A stretch of 64,000 bases of DNA from Flavobacterium panacagri (GTDB lineage: Bacteria > Bacteroidota > Bacteroidia > Flavobacteriales > Flavobacteriaceae), in the NCBI RefSeq assembly GCF_030378165.1, contig NZ_CP119766.1, forward strand, positions 5,394,001 through 5,458,000, given 5' to 3'. The position numbers and the translations under genes were made by a program. Below are positions 17,872 through 30,737 of this stretch, piece after piece. The notes below the pieces were generated by a model. That model made no database searches, was not told where the DNA came from, and was given only the letters and a program-made list of their open reading frames with translations. Within the stretch, counting starts at the first letter, position 1, and each line of letters opens with the position of its first letter.

Positions 17872-20800
17872 ATGAAAAATCAACCTCAAATACAAACAGA
17901 AATGGAGACTGAAACTGAAATCCAATTTAGTCCATTTACACCTGAAATCGAACGAGTAATCCATACCACCAATTCGCAGCAGGAGATATGGTCAGATTGT
18001 ATTTTTGGTGGCAGTGATGCTAACAAAGCTTATAATCTATCGGTATCTATTAAATTTAAAGGAGCATTAGCTATCGATACTTTTGAACAAGCACTAAATA
18101 CTTTAGTACAGCGTCATGAGGGTTTGCGATCTGTTTTTAGTCCAGATGGTCGCTTTATGTGTATCTACAGTAATTATACAACCGAAATTTCACACCATGA
18201 TTTTTCAGATCTTCCTATCGATGAAAAACAGCCTGCCATAGATGTTTCAGTTAAAGAAGAAGTCAACAGTCTTTTCGATCTTGTAAATGGCCCTTTGTTT
18301 AGAGTTAAGCTCATTAAAATTAATGATTTCGAATATTTATCCGTTTTAACCATTCATCATATTGTTGGAGATGGATTAAGCATTGATATTATTCTGGAAG
18401 AACTTGGAACTATTTATTCTGCCTATATCGAAAACAAAGAACCTAAATTACCTGAACCAGAACGTTTTAGTGAATTTGCTGAAAAGATAAACTCTTTTAT
18501 GGAAAGTCATGAATATAAAACTTTAGAAGACTTTTGGATCAGCATTTATAAAGAATCAGTACCTACTCTTGAATTACCGCTGGATTATACAAGGCCTTCA
18601 TTGCGAACCTACAACAGTGATCGGATTGATTTTCCATTAGATGATAAAATTATAAATGAATTAAAAAATATCGGTATAAATTCAGGTTGCAGTTTAGTTA
18701 CTACTTTACTGGCAGCGTTTGAAGTGTTTTTAAGCAAACTTACTGGCCAAAATGATTTAGTCGTTGGATTTCCTTCTTCTGGAAACACCTTGTACGACAT
18801 GAGACAATTAATTGGTGATTGCGCAAATCTTCTTCCTTTACGAAGTAAAATTAATCCTGATATTAGCTTTGCTGAATACTTAAAACAGAGAAATTCTGAA
18901 TTATTTGATGCTTACGAACATCAGCAAGTAAGTTTTGGACATCTATTAAAAAGTTTTGCTATTGCAAGAGATGCTTCGAGAATTCCTTTAGTACCCGTTA
19001 TACTAACAGTAGATTTAGCTCGAACTATAGAAAATGAATTTTCATTTACAGGTCTTAACCATAGCTTTAAACCGAATCCAAGGCAATATGGAACTTTTGA
19101 AATTCAGCTTCATATTTTTAGAGCGAAAGATGGCCCTTCATTTCAATGGCTGTATAACACAACACTTTTTAAACCAGAAACAATAACTCAGATGATGAAC
19201 TCATTTGAAGAAATCATTAAAGGAGTAATATCTAACGCAAATAATCCAATATCTGACCTAATTGGAGGCAATTATTTAACCGAATACAACGAGTTAAATA
19301 ATACTGAAATGCCTTATCCTAAAGAAACTTTATCTGATCTACTAAGAAAACAAGCTGAAAATACTCCCGAAAATATAGCTTTAGAATTTCATGATTCTAA
19401 AACTACTTATTTTGAATTACACCAAAAGGTAAATCAGTTTGCTCATTATCTAAAATCGCAAGGGGTTCAATCGGGCGATTTTATTGCCGTTTCTTTTCCA
19501 AGAAGCCCAGAACTTCTTTACGCATTATTAGCTATTATGCAATGTGGGGCAGCTTATTTACCATTAGATCCAGAATATCCAAAAGAACGTTTGGAATTTA
19601 TGCTCAACGATTCGAATGCAAAAATACTATTAACCAGTAAAGAATTGTTTGCGCATTTACCATCATGGCCGCAAATGTTATTTATAGAAGATGTTATAGA
19701 TTCTCTAGAGCAATATTCAACAATGCCACTTCCTTTTGTCCTTAGTGCAGAAATAACGGCATACATACTCTATACCTCTGGATCAACCGGAAATCCAAAA
19801 GGCGTTCCTATCACACATAATAATTTAGTCAATTTCCTTTACAGCATGGCTTTGGAACCTGGTATTAATGAAAATGACAGATTGCTTTCTATCACTACAA
19901 TATCATTCGACATTGCAGGTTTAGAATTGTATCTTCCTTTACTTAAAGGAGCAACATTAATATTGGCAGATCATGAAACAGCAAGAGATGGAAGACTTTT
20001 ACTTGATTTAGTGAAGAAAGAAAAAATTAATTTTTTACAGGCCACACCAACGACTTGGTCAATGCTTTTAGATTCAGGCTGGTCAGAAAAATTACCGATT
20101 AAAGCTCTTTGTGGCGGTGAAGCTATGCCAGCTGATCTTGCGAGAGAACTCTTGACAAAATGTGACACATTGTGGAATGTTTATGGACCAACCGAAACCA
20201 CAATTTGGTCTTCTATAAAACAAATTAAACCCGATGATAAATTAATCACGATCGGAAAACCAATTGGAAATACTCAAATTTATATTTTAAACGAACAATC
20301 TCAACTCGTTTCGTCTGGAAATATAGGAGAAATTGTAATTGGAGGAGATGGTGTGGCAAAAGGATATTGGAACAGACCAGAATTAACAGCCGAAAAATTC
20401 ATTAAAAATAAATTTTCTGCGAATGACGAAGAAATACTTTACCGCACTGGCGATCTAGGAAAAATACTTCCTAACAATGAAATAGAATGCTTAGGACGAT
20501 TAGATCAGCAAGTAAAAATTAGAGGGCACCGTATTGAGCCTGGAGAAGTTGAGCAAGTACTAATGTCACTTGATGAAATAAAATCAGCTGTTGTCTTAGC
20601 TGATGAAAACTTTCTAATAGCACATGTTGTTCCAGCTTCTAGCTTACCAGATGCTGAATATCAAATACCAAAATGGCGAGAAATTTTATCATCAAAACTG
20701 CCAGCGCAGCTAATACCGCATGATTTTAATCTATTAGAAAAAATTCCAACAACTTTAAATGGCAAAATAGACCGAAAAGAACTCTCACTATATAAAACAA

Positions 20801-21882
20801 ACAAAAAGCATAGTTATACAGCTCCAAGAACTGAAGAAGAAAATATAGTGGCTACTATTTGGAAAGAAAGTCTAAACATAGAAAATATTGATATTTTCAG
20901 TGACTTTTTTGAAATGGGCGGTCATTCTATTAAGGGAGTTAAGGTTATGATTGAGATAGAAAAACATACAGGTATAAGAATTCCATTGTCAGCTCTTTTT
21001 AAATATTCTACAGTAGAGAAATTTGCAAAATTATTAAATACAGGAACCGAAATTTATTCCGATTGTTTAGTTCCTATAAAACCAATTGGGAATAAAGTAC
21101 CACTTTTTCTAATTCATGGTGCAGGACTGAATGTCTTAAACTTCATTAATTTAAGTAAACATTTTGATGAAGATCAACCAGTTTACGGTATTCAAGGCAC
21201 AAAACCAAAGGGGTTTGATGGCTGGTATGAATCTATCGAAGCCATGGCAGCATATTACGTCGAAGCCATAATAAAAGTAAATCCAAAAGGACCGTATGCA
21301 TTAGCAGGTTTCTCTTTTGGCGGAATCGTCGCTTTTGAAATGACTCGCCAATTAAGAGCACAAGGAAAAACAGTAAGCTTAACAGCCTTGTTAGATTCGT
21401 ATGTGGACTCATCCTATTATTATGGTAGTTATAGACGAAAACAATTGGTAAGATACCTTGATAAAACGCAACGAAGATTAGATTTCCTAAAAGAAATGTT
21501 ATTAAGCTGGAAAGCAGTTAAAATGAGAATTAATGGAAAGAAAGAATACATCTTACAGCGCTATTTCGGTAAAAAACAAATCATAACAGAACAAGAAGAA
21601 TTAGCACTTAAAGAATTTATAATTGCCGATGGCATGGTCAAAAAAATTGTAGATAAATATCATCTTAAACCTCAAAACTTTGACGTTGATTTGTTTAGAT
21701 CTAAAGATGATGATAACTACAAATTAGACCCAACTCATTTAGGCTGGAAAAAAGCCGCATTGGGAGGTGTTAAAATCCATAATATCTCAGGTAATCACTT
21801 AGATATTGTTGCCCCACCAAATGATAAAGTACTAGCTCAATTACTTCAAAACATTTTAGATGAGAAACATGAGAACATCTAA
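17872..21882 (+). CDS. NRPS: C-A-PCP-TE terminal module
   Basis: A 1,336-residue protein 82 bp downstream of the hybrid synthase. Condensation domain: catalytic HHIVGDG with His162-His163 and Asp167. Adenylation domain (about 470-960): YTSGSTGNPKG (~632), VYGPTETT, LNGKID. Carrier domain: Ser1019 in MGGHSIKG. Thioesterase domain: nucleophile Ser1148 in GFSFGG, preceded by FLIHGAG. The hand-aligned code is D-I-L-Q-L-G-V-I-W-K, again glycine-like. The adenylation core is strikingly similar to that of the upstream protein, which points to domain duplication. It should accept the beta-ketoacyl chain from the upstream ACP, couple it to a second amino acid and release the product. The stop overlaps the start of the phosphopantetheinyl transferase gene. 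Confidence 0.92.
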   Translation: MKNQPQIQTEMETETEIQFSPFTPEIERVIHTTNSQQEIWSDCIFGGSDANKAYNLSVSIKFKGALAIDTFEQALNTLVQRHEGLRSVFSPDGRFMCIYSNYTTEISHHDFSDLPIDEKQPAIDVSVKEEVNSLFDLVNGPLFRVKLIKINDFEYLSVLTIHHIVGDGLSIDIILEELGTIYSAYIENKEPKLPEPERFSEFAEKINSFMESHEYKTLEDFWISIYKESVPTLELPLDYTRPSLRTYNSDRIDFPLDDKIINELKNIGINSGCSLVTTLLAAFEVFLSKLTGQNDLVVGFPSSGNTLYDMRQLIGDCANLLPLRSKINPDISFAEYLKQRNSELFDAYEHQQVSFGHLLKSFAIARDASRIPLVPVILTVDLARTIENEFSFTGLNHSFKPNPRQYGTFEIQLHIFRAKDGPSFQWLYNTTLFKPETITQMMNSFEEIIKGVISNANNPISDLIGGNYLTEYNELNNTEMPYPKETLSDLLRKQAENTPENIALEFHDSKTTYFELHQKVNQFAHYLKSQGVQSGDFIAVSFPRSPELLYALLAIMQCGAAYLPLDPEYPKERLEFMLNDSNAKILLTSKELFAHLPSWPQMLFIEDVIDSLEQYSTMPLPFVLSAEITAYILYTSGSTGNPKGVPITHNNLVNFLYSMALEPGINENDRLLSITTISFDIAGLELYLPLLKGATLILADHETARDGRLLLDLVKKEKINFLQATPTTWSMLLDSGWSEKLPIKALCGGEAMPADLARELLTKCDTLWNVYGPTETTIWSSIKQIKPDDKLITIGKPIGNTQIYILNEQSQLVSSGNIGEIVIGGDGVAKGYWNRPELTAEKFIKNKFSANDEEILYRTGDLGKILPNNEIECLGRLDQQVKIRGHRIEPGEVEQVLMSLDEIKSAVVLADENFLIAHVVPASSLPDAEYQIPKWREILSSKLPAQLIPHDFNLLEKIPTTLNGKIDRKELSLYKTNKKHSYTAPRTEEENIVATIWKESLNIENIDIFSDFFEMGGHSIKGVKVMIEIEKHTGIRIPLSALFKYSTVEKFAKLLNTGTEIYSDCLVPIKPIGNKVPLFLIHGAGLNVLNFINLSKHFDEDQPVYGIQGTKPKGFDGWYESIEAMAAYYVEAIIKVNPKGPYALAGFSFGGIVAFEMTRQLRAQGKTVSLTALLDSYVDSSYYYGSYRRKQLVRYLDKTQRRLDFLKEMLLSWKAVKMRINGKKEYILQRYFGKKQIITEQEELALKEFIIADGMVKKIVDKYHLKPQNFDVDLFRSKDDDNYKLDPTHLGWKKAALGGVKIHNISGNHLDIVAPPNDKVLAQLLQNILDEKHENI

Positions 21883-22660
21883 GCTATCTATTTCCTTTTC
21901 TGAGGTAAAAGGAGCAGAATCAATCCCTGATAAAAGATATATTTTAGACAGTGATGAAATTATTATATACACAATTTATCTGCCCAATTTTACAGAGTTA
22001 AAATCGGAACTATCTAAATTTTTAGATGCGAAGGAATTAAAAAAAGCACAACGGTTTTATAAAGAATCGGATACCAATCGTTTCATTATATATAGGGCAA
22101 TACTAAAATTTATACTAGCCGCACATACCAAACTGCGTATAAAAGATGTATATTTTGATTATAATTTTAATAAAAAACCATACTTAATTTCTCATCCTTG
22201 GTTACATTTTAACGTTTCTCATTCTGGAGAATTTGCTGCTATTGCAATTTCTCGGAACAAAGTTGGATTAGATATAGAATATATGTCGAACGACTTTAAA
22301 TTTACAACACTTCTTCCTGATGTTTTCGAAGATAATGAAGTATTACAAATTCAAAAAGCATCGGATATTAAACATGCCTTTTACACTTCATGGACACGAA
22401 AAGAAGCCTTTGTGAAAGCATTAGGAAAAGGAATTGATGAAGATTTCAAAAACTTACCAAGTTTAGATGGACAATATTATATTGATTCTACCCTATTGCA
22501 AAATACTCAAAACTGGAAAGTAAATAGTTTTGATTTTGCTGACAATTATTTAGGTGCAGTAGCTTTTGAAGATTCTCCTGCAATTTCAAAAAACATAGTA
22601 TTGTATAGCATTCCAAATAATATGGATGAACTCTTAGAAATGATTCCAAAAAGACACTAA
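21860..22660 (+). CDS. Sfp-type 4'-phosphopantetheinyl transferase
   Basis: A 266-residue enzyme that transfers phosphopantetheine from CoA to carrier-domain serines, activating the three carrier domains of the two synthases upstream. Motifs: FNVSHSGE at about 114-121, GLDIE at about 136-140 (metal-binding acidic residues), and WTRKEAFVKALGKG at about 173-186. This is the full Sfp/Gsp set. The gene overlaps the NRPS by about 20 bp. An alternative ATG at 21,869 would shorten it by three residues and is equally plausible. It is the last gene of the cluster. No tailoring enzyme, transporter or dedicated regulator follows. Confidence 0.92.
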   Translation: MRNMRTSKLSISFSEVKGAESIPDKRYILDSDEIIIYTIYLPNFTELKSELSKFLDAKELKKAQRFYKESDTNRFIIYRAILKFILAAHTKLRIKDVYFDYNFNKKPYLISHPWLHFNVSHSGEFAAIAISRNKVGLDIEYMSNDFKFTTLLPDVFEDNEVLQIQKASDIKHAFYTSWTRKEAFVKALGKGIDEDFKNLPSLDGQYYIDSTLLQNTQNWKVNSFDFADNYLGAVAFEDSPAISKNIVLYSIPNNMDELLEMIPKRH

Positions 22661-22718
22661 CCCAAAGAACAACATTTAAGACATTTTAAAAGCTATAATA
22701 CATTAGAGAATTATCATG

Positions 22719-22807
22719 GCGTCTCCCTCCGGGCCGGGCTGTCTGCTGTATCTTTTGTTTTTTAAAGAAAAAAACAAAAGGATGCCGCTTCCATCCCTGA
22801 CGCATCC
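22719..22807. repeat. Dispersed palindromic repeat, family ATCCTTTTGT (copy 1)
   Basis: The core is a hairpin pairing ATCTTTTGTTTTTT (22,750-22,763) with AAACAAAAGGAT (ending 22,783), flanked by a GC-rich arm CTCCGGGCCGGGCTG on one side and CATCCCTGACGCATCC on the other. The same layout recurs at 43,273-43,371 in the same orientation, and a related core in opposite orientation at 28,770-28,848. It lies between the biosynthetic cluster and the convergent rRNA operon. Confidence 0.7.
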
Positions 22808-22865
22808 AGTTTAAAAAGAACTTTCGGGGATTTCAGCATTAAAACAAAAAAATGATATAAAACAA

Positions 22866-22895
22866 AAAACCCCGTTTCGTAAGAAACAGGGGTTT
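22866..22895 (-). terminator. rRNA operon terminator
   Basis: On the minus strand AAACCCCTGTTTC pairs with GAAACGGGGTTT around a four-base loop and is followed by a T run. It directly follows the 5S gene and is the expected intrinsic terminator of the operon. Confidence 0.88.
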
Positions 22896-22901
22896 CAAAA
22901 G

Positions 22902-23010
22902 AAAGGCGACGACATACTCTCCCACAAAACTGCAGTACCATCTGCGCAGGCGGGCTTAACTTCTCTGTTCGGGATGGGAAGAGGTGAGCCCCGCCGCAAT
23001 AACCACCTTA
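22902..23010 (-). rRNA. rrf: 5S ribosomal RNA
   Basis: The minus strand shows the characteristic CCCATCCCGAACAGAGAAG and GGGAGAGTATG segments of 5S rRNA in the correct order. Ends are estimated to within a few bases by pairing of the terminal stem (AAGGCGACGAC with its partner). Confidence 0.92.
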
Positions 23011-23104
23011 AGGTTTTCAGTAATTAATATCTAATTACCTTCCGCGTGCGGACAATATTTTAACATACTGAGATAAAGAAACATAAGTTTTTTAAGAAAG
23101 TTCC

Positions 23105-23131
23105 TTCTCTCCCGTCTGGGACGGGAGAGAA
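23105..23131 (-). other. 23S-5S spacer hairpin
   Basis: A perfect 12-bp stem (TTCTCTCCCGTC with GACGGGAGAGAA) with a 3-nt loop, just downstream of the 23S 3' end. It is G/C-rich without a following T run, so it is more likely a processing or folding element in the precursor than a terminator. Confidence 0.6.
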
Positions 23132-23143
23132 AAATTATGTACA

Positions 23144-26020
<2,877 letters not shown>

Positions 26021-26154
26021 TACCAATCCTGTTAATTAAAACAGGACCGTTTTTTTTGTTTTTATTATTGCTAATAAAAACGCTTTCTACTTTCTTATTA
26101 TTTTCTTATCTCAATATGTCAATGAACTTTTATTTACTTCTCTGAGTAAATTCG

Positions 26155-26228
26155 TGGAGAATAACGGAGTCGAACCGTTGGCCTCCTGCGTGCAAGGCAG
26201 GCGCTCTAGCCAGCTGAGCTAATCCCCC
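26155..26228 (-). tRNA. tRNA-Ala(TGC)
   Basis: A 74-nt cloverleaf on the minus strand: acceptor GGGGGAT pairs with ATTCTCC, D arm AGCTCAGCTGGCT, anticodon loop with TGC, T loop GGTTCGACTCC. Located in the 16S-23S spacer; no CCA encoded. Confidence 0.96.
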
Positions 26229-26235
26229 GTTTTTT

Positions 26236-26270
26236 CAGTATGCAGTTAACAGTTTTCAGTTAACAGTTCA
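26236..26270. repeat. Short direct repeats in the tRNA spacer
   Basis: The unit CAGTTAACAGTT occurs twice in direct orientation with an intervening TT and a partial CAG at the start. It lies between tRNA-Ala and tRNA-Ile. Confidence 0.6.
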
Positions 26271-26329
26271 AAACGGTTCACTAAAAGTGCAACTCAACCT
26301 CTAAAATTTCCTTTTCCTAAGCCAAATAG

Positions 26330-26403
26330 TAGTCCCGGGCAGACTCGAACTGCCGACCCCTACATTATCAGTGTAGTACTCTAACCAGCTGAGCTACGAG
26401 ACT
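26330..26403 (-). tRNA. tRNA-Ile(GAT)
   Basis: A 74-nt cloverleaf on the minus strand: acceptor AGTCTCG pairs with CGGGACT including one G-T pair, anticodon GAT, T loop GTTCGAGTC. It follows the 16S gene in the standard spacer order Ile then Ala. Confidence 0.96.
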
Positions 26404-26528
26404 CTGTTTTACTTAAGTTTTATCATTTTTTTAAATTAACAGCAAGAGTAATACAATCTTAAATCCAAAACCTTATTTAAGGCATCTTATTTCCCTGACG
26501 TGCATCAATGCTAACGGTCAGGGCTCTA

Positions 26529-28042
<1,514 letters not shown>

Positions 28043-28212
28043 TATATTTTTATATTATTTATGCGATGCCTTATCTATCGGTTTTTTCCGAATCTTACGA
28101 TTCTATTACTCTTATTCTTTCTGTTCTGAAATCTCTTTCAGAACGGCTGTCAATTCAATATGTCTACGAACGTGTATTTCTTTTTATCTCCGCCTGTATC
28201 TCAAAGCGGGTG

Positions 28213-28243
28213 CAAAACTAAAAATTCTTTTTGTTTCCTGCAA
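28213..28243 (-). promoter_or_regulatory. rRNA promoter P1 (proximal)
   Basis: On the minus strand TTG (28,243-28,241), a 20-bp spacer, then TAGTTTTG (28,220-28,213), a match to the Bacteroidota housekeeping consensus TTG-N19/20-TAnnTTTG. It is followed by CACCCGC. Confidence 0.85.
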
Positions 28244-28336
28244 GGAAAATTTGAAAATTTTTGAAACTTTTTTTTCGTTTCATTTCTTCAGCATTCCCTC
28301 CCAATCTTTCAGTGAACTTCCCGTATTTGCGGGGTG

Positions 28337-28367
28337 CAAATGTAAAACGCTTTTCCCAATCCTGCAA
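28337..28367 (-). promoter_or_regulatory. rRNA promoter P2 (middle)
   Basis: TTG (28,367-28,365), a 20-bp spacer, TACATTTG (28,344-28,337), followed by CACCCCGC. It lies 124 bp upstream of P1 and shares with it the CTTGCAGG start and the C-rich discriminator. Confidence 0.85.
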
Positions 28368-28459
28368 GACTTTTTTAATCTTTTTTTTCGAAAATCTCTT
28401 TTCTCTTTCTGATCAGTCTCCTGCCGGTATTGCTGTGAACGTCTTCGCTTCTGCGGGTG

Positions 28460-28489
28460 CAAAAGTAGAACCTTTTTCCGCTTCTGCAA
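28460..28489 (-). promoter_or_regulatory. rRNA promoter P3 (distal)
   Basis: TTG (28,489-28,487), a 19-bp spacer, TACTTTTG (28,467-28,460), followed by CACCCGC. It lies 123 bp upstream of P2. The three promoters are therefore evenly spaced and share flanking sequence, suggesting duplication of a promoter unit. Confidence 0.83.
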
Positions 28490-28769
28490 GCTTTTTATCC
28501 GCCTTTTTTTGTTCTTTTTACAATCTTTTTCTTAACTCACTCATAACAGCTGATTTACATGGAAAAGTTTTTTGACGATTTATAAGTTTTTTCTGTTTTC
28601 CTTTCGTTTTTATCCATTTTCAGCCTGTTTGTCTATATAGTTTTTGAGGAGTTTTCAGCCTTAAAGGCAGTTTCCTGAAGAGAAATCAAAGTTTGAAGTT
28701 TTCCTTTCTGACAATTTTAATCTCACAAAGACAATGAGATGCCAAATTTTTCTTCTAAAAACAGATGTC

Positions 28770-28848
28770 ATAGCCCCGATAGAAGTGGAAATCCTTTTGT
28801 GCCGGGGTTCGGCACAAAAGATTGGAACGGATAGCGGGATTAAGCTCC
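28770..28848. repeat. Dispersed palindromic repeat, family ATCCTTTTGT (copy 2, inverted)
   Basis: ATCCTTTTGTGCC (from 28,791) pairs with GGCACAAAAGAT with a one-base bulge. The flanks CCCCGATAGAAGTGG and GGATAGCGGGA resemble the reverse complement of the flanks of the copies at 22,719 and 43,273. The surrounding 28,490-28,980 region contains no gene that I can support. Confidence 0.65.
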
Positions 28849-28987
28849 TGAAAATTCCAATACTAAAATTCCAAATCCAAAATTAATCCTGCAAAAGAGC
28901 TTCGTCTTAGCTCAGACGGAAATATTCGCTTTTGCCCTTATATATTATGGTATACTTCTCTACTTAATATATATGTATAAGAAAACA

Positions 28988-29018
28988 AACCCAACAGGTT
29001 CTGAAAACATGTCGGGTT
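28988..29018 (-). terminator. Intrinsic terminator of the defence-island operon
   Basis: On the minus strand AACCCGACA pairs with TGTTGGGTT (one G-T pair) and is followed by TGTTTT. It is the first hairpin downstream of the leftward P-loop gene ending at 29,160. Confidence 0.7.
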
Positions 29019-29159
29019 GCGGAATGAAATCTACTCTTATATATAGTATACTTATATATGTATACTTTCGTTTAAGTTATCGATTGCTTTTTTTCTATTT
29101 GAATACTTTTCACCTAATAATCTAAGATCTGAACATGTTCCAACAATTACAACCTCCAA

Positions 29160-29669
29160 TTATCTTATTCTATTTTGAATCTGATTCAGCCTTTGAGACA
29201 AATCTCCCCTAACCTCAATCACCTCTATCTCAAAATCAGTAATTAATTTTCCGATAATATCATTAACCCTCCATCTAAGCTCAGGCAATTCAGAATCCGA
29301 ACATAAAATTCTATCAGGTTCTTCAATAGGAACAAAGACAAAAACATCAATTTTTTCAATTACATTTTGAATTTTATTAAATACACGTTGAAAATCCAAT
29401 GTATTATCAACCGCCAAAGCATAAGCTAAAAGATCAATTGGACAGCGGTCAAAAATAGCGCTTTTATCACTTCTCATTATTTGCTTTAAAGAATACTCCA
29501 ACTGCATCATATAATCATCTGTTGTAGGTGTTTCAGAGAAAACAAAACCCATATCTTCTAATTCAAAATAAGGCTCGGGATAAAAGTCGTAACCAGGGAA
29601 AGATTCATGCAGTTTTTCCGCCAATGTGGTTTTACCAACCAAATGAGCTCCTAGTATTACTATTCTCAT
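29160..29669 (-). CDS. Small P-loop ATPase / nucleoside-kinase-like protein
   Basis: A 169-residue protein with a Walker A motif near the N-terminus (GAHLVGKTTLAEKL at about 7-20). A DRCPIDLLAYAL segment around 75-86 resembles the substrate-binding DR motif of deoxynucleoside kinase-like and AAA_28-type ATPases. FVFVPIEEP at about 106-114 fits the strand and loop after Walker B. No helicase or nuclease motifs are present. It is the last gene of the leftward island and is separated from the truncated helicase gene by 92 bp. It may phosphorylate a small molecule; whether it belongs to the defence system or is a passenger is unresolved. Confidence 0.65.
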   Translation of the reverse strand: MRIVILGAHLVGKTTLAEKLHESFPGYDFYPEPYFELEDMGFVFSETPTTDDYMMQLEYSLKQIMRSDKSAIFDRCPIDLLAYALAVDNTLDFQRVFNKIQNVIEKIDVFVFVPIEEPDRILCSDSELPELRWRVNDIIGKLITDFEIEVIEVRGDLSQRLNQIQNRIR

Positions 29670-29761
29670 CCCATTAATGTTTTTTAAATTAATCCCCCTT
29701 TACAGCGTTGGTAAAACTTGAAAAATTCAGCTAATTCTTTTGAGTATTTAATAATGCGGCT

Positions 29762-30640
29762 TCAATCAAAAGTACGTAAAGACATTTTGTATGTTAAATG
29801 ATTTGAGAGTATTCCGGAGGGAGTTTTACTTCTTTTATCCAAAATTTCCGTATTTGCAAAAACAATAAAATTATCTTTAGCTCTTGAAACAGCTACATTT
29901 AACATATTTGGCTTATTATCTCTATCGAAAAACATTGTCCCGGAATCTCCTTTTCCGTAAAACATTGAGAATAAAACAATAGGTCTTCCAGCTCCTTGAA
30001 GCGCATGAACAGTTCCTAATTTTAATGCATCAATATTAAACCCTGCATTTTTTAAAGTTTCATAACCCTCTGTTTTATAATTCCCAATGTTCTGATTTAT
30101 AGCTAAAGTAAAAACCTCTTTCACGTAATCTATATATTCCTTATAATTCACATATTCTTCAAGACCTGCAGCAGTTGCATTATCAATATTTTCAACAGTA
30201 CCAAATACAAATTCAGTTCTTTCATCCGCTAAAGGCTCTAAATACTTTCTTTGAAAAACTGGAAAATATTCCTCTGGAACTTGCAGTCTGCCATTTCTAT
30301 TGAGTTTAGCAAAATACCAAAACGGAAACTTAGCCTTTTTGTCTTTTAAGAAAACAAGATTTTCTGTTGTTGGTTTTATTTTTATTGGAGAAATCAATAT
30401 TTGAACTTCATCTAAAGCTTCCCAATTCTCATTTTCTTTACTTAAAGCGCCTTTCTTTTTATTTATTCGTACTTCTTCAAAATCGATCAGGTTATTTACA
30501 CTGATTAAATCTTCTATTTGCTGCATGTCAATTTCAAAACTATCAATTTCAAAATGTTGAAGTTTTTCAATATTGAGATCTGCTTTTAAAGAATCAGATA
30601 AACTTTTCTTCCAATAGGTTAACCACTTTTTATATTCCAT
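29762..30640 (-). pseudogene. Superfamily 1 helicase lacking its ATPase core (internal deletion)
   Basis: A 292-residue open frame. Residues 1-185 resemble the N-terminal, non-motor part of long Upf1/DNA2-like helicases (YKKWLTYWKKSLSDS; a KFPFWYFAKLNRNGRL segment). Residues about 200-262 carry motif V/Va (GTVHALQGAGRPIVLFS) and motif VI (LNVAVSRAKDNFIVF) of superfamily 1. Walker A, Walker B and motif III, which should lie between, are absent. The junction falls at about residues 183-205, and the frame is intact across it. This looks like an in-frame internal deletion of a protein that would normally be around 1,000 residues. It cannot hydrolyse ATP by itself. It is the gene after the Lhr-like helicase (97-bp gap) in the same orientation. 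A retained non-catalytic role is possible but unproven. Confidence 0.7.
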
Positions 30641-30737
30641 AATTTCTCAATCTCACAAATTTATAATCAAATATCTTTTCGCTTCATGATAAATATAAAA
30701 ATCTTTAAATTTTGACGCTAGCTTGTAAAATAAAACA

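Noticed and set aside
22661..22865. A tailoring or export gene after the phosphopantetheinyl transferase
   Set aside because: No open frame with domain character exists; the sequence is a repeat element and the rRNA terminator.
28205..28490. Three regularly spaced similar segments upstream of 16S, at first sight like a CRISPR or satellite array
   Set aside because: Each contains a match to the promoter consensus with a discriminator, and the intervening sequences are not spacer-like; three tandem promoters explain them.
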